Shown here: positions 34,622 to 44,902 of the stretch, piece after piece
Layout: each line of letters starts with the position of its first letter
Position numbering within the stretch: the stretch's first letter is position 1
Position numbers and translations under genes: made by a program
Assembly: GCA_029204225.1 (NCBI GenBank)
Contig: CM055108.1
Coordinates: 2,946,348-3,010,347, forward strand
From: Diphasiastrum complanatum
Lineage: Eukaryota > Streptophyta > Lycopodiopsida > Lycopodiales > Lycopodiaceae
Length of the DNA: 64,000 bases
Reading direction: 5' to 3'
The notes under the pieces: model-generated
The model's input: the letters and a program-made list of their open reading frames with translations, nothing else
Database searches by the model: none
What the model was told of the DNA's origin: nothing

Positions 34622-36100
34622 TGTTGGAAATTAAGCTCCTACTTTTCTCCTTGGTGAAACAATCTATTCAAGACTCTTCCTGCATATTTTTGATCATTGA
34701 TCTAGGATCATATGCAACCTATCTTGGTTTATTGTCTGCTCATCTGATACCTGCAGGAATTATAATGAATCTCTGTTTTGCTACCTGCATTTTTGTCGTG
34801 TTTTTGAACACAGATGCAGACCTGCAAAACCACTCTATTTTTGGGTGCAGACTTTCACCTAGTAAAATACACAGGATTCTGCACACAGTCCATAATCCGG
34901 ATCAAAAGGTAACCAATCTTGATTTATTTCAGCATTCAAATATCAAGAATCTGAAGTACATTGAAGGCATGGCCACCTTTAATCTCTTCAACATCATTTG
35001 AACCTTTTACGATTCATATGCGGTCCAAATGCAGTCGGCAACGAAACCGCAACATACTAAAGGCAGCAGCTACGGTTTTCTACGTGCTAAGGCTAACCGC
35101 CAAGCACCACTACAATTTCTACGTGCTAAGGCAAACCGCCAGGCACCACTACAGTTTCTACGTGTGCTAAGGCAAACCGACAAGCACCTACCAAGGGAAA
35201 CCGCAAGGAGCCAACTTAGGGACCTTAAGGAACCGCCAAGGCAGTGCTAAGGCAACCTTACGAAGATCAAGGAAGGACTCAACGAAATTGCAATATGCCG
35301 CTACCACAATGGCTACGGTTTCAATGAAGTCAAAGGACACCGAATCGCAAAGTCAAGCTTACGGTTTAAGTGAAGACCAAAACCGCAAGGAACCACAAGC
35401 TACGTCTTACGACATATATTGCGACCATTACGAACCGCCAAGCCAATATTACGGTTCACTACGGCTTCTACAATGGTGCAACTTCACGCTCCTGAAGTAG
35501 AGTTCAAATCCAAATCATGTACAAATGTCGTTATACACTACTTCACAACCAACTACACACTTAGAACTAAACTAATATTATAAATATGGATTAGTTAAAA
35601 GTGAATCTTGTAAACAAACGAGATCATAATGTATAAATATATCTCCAACTCTCATTAGCCGATGTGCATTAGAGCGGAAGATCTGTAACATACAATTGCT
35701 GCTCTTGCTCCATTTCAAGTAGTTAATGTAATATACAAGCAACATTTTTTCATATGTGTTTTACGTAGATGTTTGTATATTGTGATCTGATTGCATTACT
35801 CTATCTTACTTGACGCGCTCGTTCACTCACTCTGACAAATCACAGACACCGCTGACTTCTCTGCATCTGATCAGAGACTACGGTCGTCTCTGACGCCTAA
35901 GGAACAAGTGCAAAATTTCTGCACCATAGTTGTTCATTTCGTAATTGAACATTCCAACTCTAATCATTGTCAGTAACTCTTACACTCTTCGGTGGATGCA
36001 ATCACCCTGATACCTGATCACTCATTGTTTTTAAAACCGGTCCTACATTGGGGCGGGAGCTGTTCCGCACTATTTCCTTTCCTCTCGTTCCGATCGAACA
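34622..36100 (+). repeat. Copia K LTR (~1.48 kb) followed by primer-binding site
   Basis: Starts TGTTGGAAATTAAGC after the polypurine tract and ends ATCGAACA, giving TG...CA termini. The sequence TGGTAACAGAGCC at 36103-36115 is one base from the initiator-Met tRNA primer-binding site. The LTR is therefore flanked by RNase H on the left and a primer-binding site on the right, as in a tandem or recombined pair. It contains the short tandem array at 35077-35192. Only one copy is in the window, so the limits rest on the flanking signals. Confidence 0.65.
35077..35192. repeat. Short tandem array (three ~38-40-bp units) inside LTR K
   Basis: Three units beginning TTTCTACGTG(TG)CTAAGG and containing AAACCGCCAGGCACC-like sequence at 35077, 35116 and 35155. 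The surrounding 400 bp repeat the motif AACCGC/GCGGTT many more times in looser form. Confidence 0.85.
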
Positions 36101-36102
36101 AG

Positions 36103-36115
36103 TGGTAACAGAGCC
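36103..36115 (+). other. Primer-binding site after LTR K
   Basis: TGGTAACAGAGCC, one change from the plant initiator-Met tRNA 3' complement, two bases after the LTR end. Confidence 0.7.
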
Positions 36116-36173
36116 TCTCGGCTTACTAGTTCTGTCTCCTTCGTTTCTTTCACTCATCCACCCGATTCCACCA

Positions 36174-36595
36174 TGTGTGTGTGTGTGTGTATGTGTACAT
36201 GTATGTGTATGTGTCTATGTATGTGTATGTGTGTATATGTGTATGTGTACGCGTGTATGTGTATGTGTTTGCGAATGTGTATATTTATGTAAATATGTGT
36301 GTGTATGCATGTGTATATGTATGTATATATCTACATGTATGTGTATGTATAAATAGTATGTGTTTGTGTGTGTATGTGTATGTGCATGTGTATGTGTCTA
36401 TGTATGTGTATGTGTGTATATGTGTATGTGTACGCGTGTATGTGTATGTGTTTGCGAATGTGTATATTTATGTCAATATGTGTGTGTATGCATGTGTATA
36501 TGTATGTATATATCTACATGTATGTGTATGTATAAATAGTATGTGTTTGTGTGTGTATGTGTATGTGCATGTGTATGTGTATTGTATATTTGTGT

Positions 36596-36636
<41 letters not shown>

Positions 36637-37090
36637 TAAATGTATGTGTACATGTGTAAATGTATGTGTAGGTATTTATACATATATGTGTATGTATGTG
36701 TATGTGTATGTGTGTGTGTGTCTATGTGTATGTATGTGTATATCTATGTGTGTAGGTTTATGTGTGTGTGTGCGTTTATGTGTGTGTACATATACGTGTA
36801 TGTGTATGTGTATGCATGTGTATATATACGTGTATGTTATGTGTATGTGTATGCATGTGTACATGTATGTATATGTATAAGTATATGTATGTGTTTTGTA
36901 TGTGTATGTGTGTGTGTATGTGTGTATATGTGTATGTGCATGTGTATGGATGTGTATGTGTATATGTATGTGTATGGATATGTGTATGTATAATGTGTGC
37001 ATGTGTATGTGTGAATGTGTATGTGTGTGTATATGTCTTTGTTTATGTGTGTGTATTTATACGTATGTGTATGTGTATGTGGTCAAAAAA
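36174..37090. repeat. TG/TATG-rich satellite with a 183-bp higher-order duplication
   Basis: Over 900 bp of alternating pyrimidine-purine sequence made mostly of TGTG, TATG and TACA steps. A 183-bp block is repeated: the marker AAATAGTATGTGTTTGTG occurs at 36351 and 36534. Open frames across it encode only Cys/Val/Tyr/Met low-complexity strings and are not genes. It starts about 60 bp after the primer-binding site of element K. Confidence 0.95.
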
Positions 37091-37193
37091 TAAGCTTGTA
37101 TGTGTGTGCATATGTATTGTATGTATAATAAGTAAAAGTAGAGTTTAGGTGTGACATAGGGAGAGTAGATTGGGCTAGTAGCACCCTTACATT
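37091..37193. other. Short unassigned spacer
   Basis: Nothing recognised between the TG satellite and the first GGTACC-rich repeat. Confidence 0.4.
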
Positions 37194-37240
37194 CTCTCCA
37201 GTACGGTACCGCCCTTAGATCCGCGGTACCAGGGCGGTAC
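37194..37240 (-). repeat. GGTACC-rich subterminal sequence, hAT-type, truncated
   Basis: The segment from GTACGGTACCGCCC to CCAGGGCGGTACC aligns with the subterminal region of the hAT right end read inward (44745-44800 on the minus strand). The outer CATAG end is missing. Confidence 0.6.
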
Positions 37241-37277
37241 CATTTTTTAATATTTTTTTCAATTTAAAAAAAAAATT

Positions 37278-37362
37278 AGTGGGCAATATGGGTATCAGCT
37301 TTAAGCTCTTGACGAGAGTAGTGCATTTATGCAAGTTGTCGATAGTTTCAGCTACAAAATGT
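37278..37362 (+). repeat. Inverted repeat arm 1 (partner 38476-38560)
   Basis: About 85 bp from TAGTGGGCAATATGGGTATC to TTTCAGCTACAAAATG, repeated in reverse complement at 38476-38560 with few differences. In both arms a T/A-rich stretch and a GGTACC-rich end lie on the outer side, so these may be the two ends of one 1.5-kb element (37194-38667) or two opposed insertions. Confidence 0.88.
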
Positions 37363-37818
37363 GTTAGATATAACTAAATAATGCACCTCTCAGTTTAGTA
37401 GTCACTAGTTAAGCGTGAGCTCAAATCTGTAAGGCCCCCGTTATGAGGAGAAGCAATTATTGAGCACAATTGTAGGTATAGGGTCTACTATGAAACCATG
37501 ATGGTTATGAGATGACTAGATTATAGTTTTTATATAGCAGGAAGTCCTGGGGGGGTTCGGGGAGCTGTAGCCCCCCCGAGAAACAGGGGGTCCGGGAGCG
37601 GGTTTTGCATCCCCTTGGTCCTTTGGCTATTCGCTCTCTCAAATGGTGCATGATGGATAGCACCATCATATGTACTTACCTTCAGAATTTCAAATTCATG
37701 TTGATTATTTCTTGTCTACACTAAATTCAGTTGTCAATTATAATAAAATGGTCCATTGCAGGATGAATATATAGCTGAAACAGTATTAAAGAATATATAT
37801 ATTACATCAACTAACCCA

Positions 37819-37849
<31 letters not shown>

Positions 37850-37984
37850 CACAACCCACCCACATGCACACCATAGCTCTCCCTCACCCACCATAGCTCT
37901 CTCTCCCTCACTCACCATAGCTCTCTCGCTCTCCCGCCCTCTTTCTCTCTTCTCTCGCTGGCCCAGAACGCTTCTACGGAGTGT
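37363..37984. other. Interior of the repeat nest; no gene
   Basis: Contains a G/C-run palindrome at about 37550-37610 (GGGGGGTTCGGGG/CCCCCCCGAG), a (CA)n run at about 37816-37850 and three units of CACCATAGCTCTC (37870-37925). No coding sequence. Confidence 0.5.
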
Positions 37985-38185
37985 TCCGCTGCCCACGCGC
38001 TTCTGTCTTTTTTTTTTAAAAAATTCAAAAAAAAATTTCTAGGACGTTGGATGCGTCCAATAAAAAAATAGAAAAAAAAATAGAATACGTCTAACCTCGC
38101 GTCCGGGGGTCAGACACATCCGGGTCCGTGCGTCAGATGCGGACGCGGACGCAAAAAGCCTGCGTCCGGCCTAGACCCTCATGTT
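37985..38185 (-). mobile_element. GGACGC-rich repeat, inverted copy
   Basis: Read on the minus strand it has CCCGGATGTGTCTGACCCCC, GGACGCGAGG and then a T-rich block. This aligns with 790-910, including ACCCGGACGCGTCCGACCCC. It borders a (TA)n tract directly on its right. Same family as 620-950. Confidence 0.75.
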
Positions 38186-38213
38186 TGGTATATATATATA
38201 TATATATATATAT

Positions 38214-38560
<347 letters not shown>

Positions 38561-38669
38561 CTAGATTATTATTATTATTATTATTATTTTAAATTTTTAA
38601 AAATACAATATATTATGGTACCGCGATACAAGTATGGTCCCGCGGTACCGGGATCCGCGGGACCTATAT

Positions 38670-38805
<136 letters not shown>

Positions 38806-38901
38806 GAAGAAAAAAAAAAAAAAAAAGCTTGTTTGACATCTTTTCCATGCCAAAAGGCCTATAAGACGGGGAAGTACATGTCATATATATATATGGCAGG
38901 G

Positions 38902-39037
38902 ACCGTTCGGGGGTGGGACGCATCCGGGGTGGGAGCGCCCAATTTTTTTTTAAAGAAAATTTTTAGTGTATTTTTTATTTTTAAAAAAATGGACGCGCTC
39001 GGCGCAAAAATGGCCAAAACCCCTCGGACGCGCATGT
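38902..39037. mobile_element. Short GGACGC-type element between (TA)n tracts
   Basis: A short block with GC-rich ends (GGGACCGTTCGGGGGTGGGA at left, CCCCTCGGACGCGCATG at right) and a T/A-rich centre. Short TA runs lie on both sides (38883-38893 and 39040-39058). It resembles the GGACGC family in base pattern. The terminal inverted match is weak, so its being a mobile unit is inference. Confidence 0.5.
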
Positions 39038-39058
39038 CTTATATATATATATATATAT

Positions 39059-39125
39059 CATAGATCCAACGGTACCAAGATCCGCGGATCCAGTGTGGTA
39101 TCGCGGATCCATACTGATCCGCAGT
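39059..39125 (+). repeat. hAT left terminal region
   Basis: CATAG start followed by GGTACC, CCGCGGATCC and further GGATC palindromes. Its first bases mirror the right end at 44835 and both ends of the 153-bp element at 38214-38366. Confidence 0.75.
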
Positions 39126-39420
39126 ACCACAATATTTAATATTTTTAAATATTTAATATATTAATATTTTTTTTTTACCTTAATCCCCCCCTCGCTTCAT
39201 CTCTCTCCCTGCCCATCGCGCTGCTGTCCGCGCCCTCTTCTTGCTGTCTGTGCCCTCTCTACTGTTCGCGCACTCCTCGCCATCACACTGTATTTGCGTT
39301 GCACAGATCGCTTCCGCCCCTGCTACTGCTACTTTGGCCATTGATGTGGATTTTCCAGCTTTTCGCCACCTATCGCACTCACCAACATCTCTGTCTTTTT
39401 GCCTCAGTTCCCTCTACAAA

Positions 39421-41859
39421 AATGGTGCATTCCAACCTTGCCGATCTGTGGGGCGAGGTGGACATTGTCAGGCGGGTTCCCGACAAGTCCAACAAGTCCG
39501 GTGCAAAGATCGTGCACTATCGACATTGCCTGGTTGAGTTCAGTGCCACCCTCACTTGCCTTAAAGGCCACCTACTCGGCGCACGCACCAAAAATGGTGG
39601 CACACTGAATGTTGCCCCCACCACCTACTGTTGCTCGCACTCCCCCAGTTTACGACTTTCTCATGGACTCTCCGCCACCCGAGCAGGCCTAGAATGCTAG
39701 CGACGAGGCCTTCGAGGATGTTGAGGAGATCCCTTCCTCCCTCCCTTCCCATCCAGATGACCTACCTAGACAACAGTTTTCGTATCCCATGCCAGATGTC
39801 GCCCCTCCACCAGTGCACCCTACTTAAGCTGCTGCACCCATCCCCGCCAGTGCATCCCACTCTCCTCATTCCACGTCTACAGCTGATGTATCTACTAGTG
39901 CCCAGCCTGTCGCATCATCATCCATTCCCGTCACGTTTGGTGCACCATGCTGGAGGTCCGCTACCCGTCGCCCAACTGGGAGAGTTCTTAGGCAGCAGGG
40001 CATTCGCGGCGCGCATCAGCCGCACATGGACAGACAGGCTACACAGGCTATGGCCAGTCTGATTTATGAGCTGAACCTTCCATTTGCCATCACCGACTCT
40101 GAGCCCTTCAGAAGGGCCTTCTGCCTTGCACAGTCTGTCAGCCCTAGCTGGAGAGTCCCTAGTTCAGAGGTTGTCCGCACACACGTGCTGAGGGATAGGG
40201 TCGAGTCCTTGTCTAGAGAGATGGAGTCTCTACGTCGCCACTGGGCCACTTACGGTTGCAGCATCATGTCCGATGGCTGGACTGATGTCAGGAGGAGGGT
40301 GATCCTCAACATATTGGTCTCCAGCTGCATGGGCACATAATTTTTGAGGGCCGTGGATTGTAACAAGGGGGGGCGAGTCATATCTGCAGAGTTCATGTTT
40401 GATGTCATCAGGTCTTCCATCATATCCTGTCCATAGGCGCATAGCATGTCATCATGGTGGTGACGGACAATGCCACGAACTGCATTCAAATGGGTGTACT
40501 GCTTTCCTGGGTTAGAGCCATCGTCCATGAGGCCCTCTTCCTGGTGACTGTCACTAGGAAGAGGCGTGTTCTTGCCATGTTCCGGGTGTTCAGCCATCTG
40601 GACCTCCGTAAGCCAGCCCCCACACGCTTTGCATTCGACTTGGTGGTCATCGACCGTTTGATCAGGTGTAGGACGCAGCTTCTACAGATCGTTGCCAATG
40701 ACCTGTGGCGTGCCAGTACGTTTCAGCACATTGAGAATGGGGAGCATTTTTTTTCCACAGTGAGGGGAGACCAATTCTGAAGGGATGCACATACATTGTC
40801 AGGACTGCTTCGACCACTCTACATAGTGCTCTGCATGGCTGACAACGAGGGGTCGACACTTGGACTAGTATATGAGCTCATGGACCGGATTGGACAGTTC
40901 CTGCAGTTGCCCATCTTACAGCCAGAGAGGTAAGCAGTATAGTAATGTAATTGGCCTTTATCTTTTCAATAATTGCTAGTTTGTTTTTCTGTCAATGTTA
41001 AGTTTTTTCGTAATGCCCTAAACCACATGCCTCTCACCTACAGGATGACCGAGCTGAAGTTCATCTGGGAGACGCGGTGGAACTACTTCCACAGAAGTAT
41101 CCACAACGTTGCACACATGCTGCATCCCCTCTTCCTCTCTCCGACATTGATCGCAGACAAGGAGCTTGAGGCCGACTAGCTTCAGTACATTCACAGGGTG
41201 GGTCCACACATAGGTTTGGATCCTATCAGGCTCATGGAGGAGCTCGTTGCATTTCATTTCGGCATGGGCATGTTTGGCCACCCGGTTGCTCAGGATCCAG
41301 AGAGGAGGCAACTTTCCATTACCTGGTGGACCATGTTCGGTAGCACCTATCCATCCATACAACGTCTTGCACTGTGTGTCCTTTCTCAGGTATGCATCTC
41401 ATTTCATCCTCCATTGATGTGTTTCGTTGACGTTCCACCCATGCACGTGTGCTGAAGCATTTCATTGCACGTACCACAGGACTACGCTGCCTCCGTGTGT
41501 GAGTGTAATTGGAGCACATGGGCACTCATTCACACGAAGAGAAGAAACCGGTTGTCAGTGAATCAGTTGGAGCGGTTGGTGTTCTGTAGCACCAACGCAC
41601 GTCTTGCCAGGAGACTTCCGACCATTACGAGTGCATTGGAAGTGATAAGCTGTTCTCCCATAGCATGTTGGTTGACTCTTGGTACGTTGGTTTCATTTCT
41701 TGATAAAGTTGTCTCTCTGACATGCAAATTTTAAACCTTGCAGACGAAGATATCTGATTTGGAGCGCCAGGTTGACTTGCCTACGGATAGCACCCATCCC
41801 ATGCTTGCAGATGACCTGGGCACACAGTTGATGGCAGAGAGAGAGAGGGAGCCTGCCGA

Positions 41860-41954
<95 letters not shown>

Positions 41955-43351
41955 GCATGAGCACAGAGAGCCTCCATTGTACGAGGCAGATGAGCCAATG
42001 TCATAGGATGATCAAGATGAGGATGAGCCCATTCGGGTTGTGTTCGCTAGATCAGAGCGGGATGAGGCATATGATACAGGTGTTGGGCACACGCCTAGAG
42101 TAGGAGTCACAGGTGCATCACGTGGTAGAGGTGGGACACATGCCACAGATTATACCGGAAGATGGGCAGGGCACATAGGGGGAGCTAGTGGCATACCTTC
42201 TTATGTTGATATGATGGAGGAGGCTCTTGATAGGGGGCAGAGTGATTTGGGTTTACCTTCCGCAGCTGCTTGGATGCGATTTCTATGATAGCACACAAGA
42301 GGAATCACCAGATGACTTTGATTGTACCGATTGGGAGACCATGCAGGGTCCGCATGGTGCACAGGATGAGGCACGGGATGAGACACATGATGATCTAGAG
42401 GATGGTGCACATGATGAGTCCTAGAGCCCAGAGCATTTGTATTCGGATGTCCAGCTGGACGACTTGATTACAGAATTGGATTCAGAGGCCCAGCAGATGC
42501 CGAGAGTCAGGGCGTCCCCATCCTCTCTAGCCAACATGCCCTACACAGAGTCTCAACCAGAGCAGCTACACGAGGTGCCTGCAATTCCTCCAGTTCCTCA
42601 GAGGGTGTACGTGCGCCGCACAACACCTCCAGTGCCACCGATGTCGTTGAGGCCAGCAGCCCCTCCATCGCCATCCACTTCTGCAGCACCAAGTCTCCAT
42701 GGCAGGCCACCATCTGTGCCCAGGTTTTCTCTTGCAGCGCCCACATCCACAGTGGCAGCACCCAAGATGTACCAGTACCGGCCACCGCGGCGCCCCTTTC
42801 AGTACATATCGCCGCTATATTTGCCTCCTACAGGGACGACCCCTCCACAGCCAGTTCCTTCGCCAGCAGTAGCCCCACTGGCACACACTCCATGGACCCA
42901 TCCTCCACTATCAGCTGCACAGGGGCACCCATCTTTGGCTTCTCTATCCCAGCCGACCACAACTTGGGCCCAGCCTAGCCAGCCAGGTGATTTGCATGGG
43001 GGTGATGAGGCATTGACAGCTCCCCTCGTCCGCAAGAGACCAGAAAGGCCCAAGGGTGCACTGAACAAGAAAGGTAGAGCACAAAAACAGCCAGGGAAGA
43101 GAGGACGACCTCGCAGGGCCCTGGGTGCAGGTAGAGGTGCAGTATCACAGCTAGCTGGAGTAGGTCTAGTTGGTTTGGCTTGCTTGGGGGCTGATGTGGA
43201 GGCAGATTGGGAGAATGAGGATGACGAGTCCTCCTCCTCGGACACACAGCCCATGCCAGTTCCAGACATGCATAGATATCAGTTGCGAGAGTCAGCTCGG
43301 GGCCTTGAGTTGTCTCCGGAGCATTCGTCTGAGTTAGAGCCAGAGCATTGA
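39421..43351 (+). pseudogene. hAT transposase with proline-rich, AT-hook C-terminal extension (broken)
   Basis: Starts at ATG 39421. The N-terminal part is a degenerate BED-type region (KIVHYRHCLVEFSATLTCLK then GHLLG), with one zinc-ligand Cys apparently replaced. A Pro/Ser-rich linker follows. DUF659 begins near 40026 (IYELNLPFAITDSEPFRRAF; GCSIMSDGWTDVRRR; VVTDNATNC at 40454). After introns 40930-41043 and 41390-41479 comes the hAT dimerisation region: RWNYFHRSIHNVAHMLHP, and VCECNWSTWALIHTKRRNRL with RLVFCS. A tail after about 41743 runs through a (GA)n tract and an acidic Gly-rich part. It continues into a 304-codon open frame (42437-43351), Pro-rich, with KRGRPRRA (an AT-hook core, 43097-43120) and an acidic end. 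Stops near 40338 and 40434 and frameshifts kill it. The extension is much longer than usual for hAT transposases. Confidence 0.8.
41863..41949. repeat. (GA)n microsatellite inside the transposase region
   Basis: Pure GA run of about 87 bp. In the reading frame it would encode an Arg-Glu repeat. It probably expanded after insertion and contributes to frame loss. Confidence 0.97.
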
Positions 43352-43847
43352 TTGTAGCTCTGTTGTTTTATTTTTAGCAGTTTGATATCATGTTCCATGT
43401 TTGGCGGCCAGATGGTCGAACACTGTATTCAGACCATTTTCCATATTAAATCAATGTTGGACATACTCTATTCGCTGCACATTGTGTATTTGTCAATTTG
43501 TAATTGTGATACTCTGTTTTCAATTTTATTTCGAATGGTATGTGCGTATTTTCAGTTAGTTTCAACTGCAGAGATTGAGAGCAGATGCACAACAAAGAAA
43601 TACAACCTCCTTTATAGCATTTTATAAACACACATATTACACTGCATTACACCAGACATGTGTTGCACAAAAAACACATTGAACATTAATTCAACAATGG
43701 TATCAAAATAACAATACGTATCCTGCCACATACGGGTGGGGCTGTTCTTTACACTGTGTTAAACACTAAAGGTTGCCTCATCTATGCCGAAAACTACATA
43801 ACAACAGCCAGCCACATATGGCTGGATCCTATCCATTTTAAACATTC
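43352..43847. other. Space between the two convergent hAT ORFs
   Basis: Presumably holds the 3' UTRs of both genes; AT-rich with no coding motif. Both transcripts would end here. Confidence 0.5.
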
Positions 43848-44213
43848 CTACAGATCCTCCACAGACTCCTCACCCTCGTCAGGTGCATTGTTCTGTCGCT
43901 CTCGCTCTGCCTCCCGGTTAGCCCGAGCTGCCTCCTGGTTAGCCCGACGGCGGGCAGCTCTTTTCCTGACCATGATGAGCTGTCGTCGTGTGAAGTTCAT
44001 TCCGATCTGCTCATCCAAATCTAGCTCGATAGCGGGGGCGGGGGGCACAGCGGGGGCTAGGTGCTTCGGCTTCGGATTTCTCTGTCGAGTCTATCGCAAC
44101 ATCTCTGCATTGTCTGCCTCTTGCTTCCGATGCCTTTCGTTGTGCCTTCGAACATCTTCCTCGAGCTTCCTCCTGGCTTCGCCCTCAGGCCTTGGTGGTA
44201 TGTGCTCTGCCAT
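43848..44213 (-). pseudogene. Small convergent ORF of the hAT element (ORF2), one in-frame stop
   Basis: Minus-strand frame from ATG at 44213 to TAG at 43848: 121 codons, with one internal TAG at 44093-44091. The N-terminal half is charged (RRKLEEDVRRHNERHRKQEA). A Pro/Ala linker follows, then DLDEQIGMNFTRRQLIMVRK, a basic Ala/Arg/Glu-rich helix (RRANQEAARANREAERERQ) and an acidic end. It looks like a coiled-coil or helical nucleic-acid-binding protein. A homologue lies at 1043-1518. I know of no family for it. It starts inside a (-) region behind a minisatellite (44340-44625) that could act as its promoter. An accessory role in transposition is inference. Confidence 0.7.
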
Positions 44214-44339
44214 CTCACAACATCTTGTTTCTCGAACTGGCTCTCACTGGCTCTCACAGCCTCTCACAATGCCTCTCACAGCCTCTCTCTCATAGCCTCG
44301 TGAGTGCCTATTTAACCCCACAGCCTGTTCCCCCATGTG

Positions 44340-44625
44340 CAATTGTTGATGATCCCTCCATGTGCCCTTGTACCTGTCCCCATTTGTTGCTTCCCCACGT
44401 GCTGCACTCCCATTGGCCCCATGGCTTGCTCCCCCACAGTGCCCATGTGCTACTGTACTTGCCCCATGTATTGCTCCCCCACATGCTGCACTTAGATTGG
44501 GTCCGTGGTCTGCTCCCTCACAGTGCCCATGTGACGGTGTACATGTCCGGATTTGTTGCTCCCCCACATGCTGCACTCCCATTGACCCCAAGGTCTGCTC
44601 CCCCACAGTGCCCCTTGTACAGTCC
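44340..44625. repeat. Minisatellite, 84-85-bp period, upstream of hAT ORF2
   Basis: The marker GCTGCAC recurs at 44401, 44485 and 44570, with the surrounding GCTCCCCCAC and CACAGTGCCCATGTG also repeated. At least three diverged units are present. Confidence 0.85.
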
Positions 44626-44707
44626 CCTCTTTTTTCTAAACCTTGACACTGTTTTTTTCAAAAAAATTTATCCTAAATTACCCTAGTAAAGGGGTTTTTA
44701 ATTAGAA

Positions 44708-44738
<31 letters not shown>

Positions 44739-44745
44739 TTATTAT

Positions 44746-44833
44746 TACGGTGCCGCCCTGGTACCGAGGGTCTGAGGGCGGCACCATAATGGCAGTACCA
44801 CCATTATGGTACCGGCGGTACCATGGGGTACTA

Positions 44834-44835
<2 letters not shown>
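44746..44835 (-). repeat. hAT right terminal region
   Basis: GGTACC-rich palindromic stretch ending CTATG at 44835, followed by (TA)n. An (ATA/ATT)n run (44707-44737) lies on its inner side. It aligns with 37194-37240. Confidence 0.75.
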
Positions 44836-44901
<66 letters not shown>

Positions 44902-44902
44902 T
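44836..44902. repeat. (TA)n(GA)n compound microsatellite
   Basis: TA run directly abutting the hAT right end, followed by GA. The same TA-then-GA order occurs after the 153-bp element at 38366. Confidence 0.98.

Larger units (their letters stand above)
39059..44835 (+). mobile_element. hAT-like DNA transposon, 5777 bp, flanked by (TA)n
   Basis: The left end reads CATAGATCCAACGGTACC at 39059. The right end, in reverse complement, reads CATAGTACCCCATGGTACC, ending at 44835. Both ends lie directly in TA repeats, and both continue into subterminal GGTACC/GGATCC palindromes. Inside are a plus-strand transposase pseudogene (39421-43351) and a convergent minus-strand small ORF (43848-44213). hAT elements normally make 8-bp target duplications; here any duplication is hidden by the TA repeats. 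Stops in both ORFs mean this copy is inactive. Confidence 0.8.

Noticed and set aside
35077-35192. Evenly spaced short repeats resembling a CRISPR array
   Set aside because: Only three contiguous units without unique spacers, inside a plant LTR; this is a minisatellite.
36048-37148. Several overlapping open frames of 100-150 codons in the TG satellite
   Set aside because: Products are repetitive Cys/Val/Tyr/Met strings on both strands, a by-product of TGTG/TATG repeats.
42507-43269. Minus-strand open frames opposite the Pro-rich transposase tail
   Set aside because: Antisense shadows of a GC-rich Pro/Ser/Ala coding stretch, with no domain.
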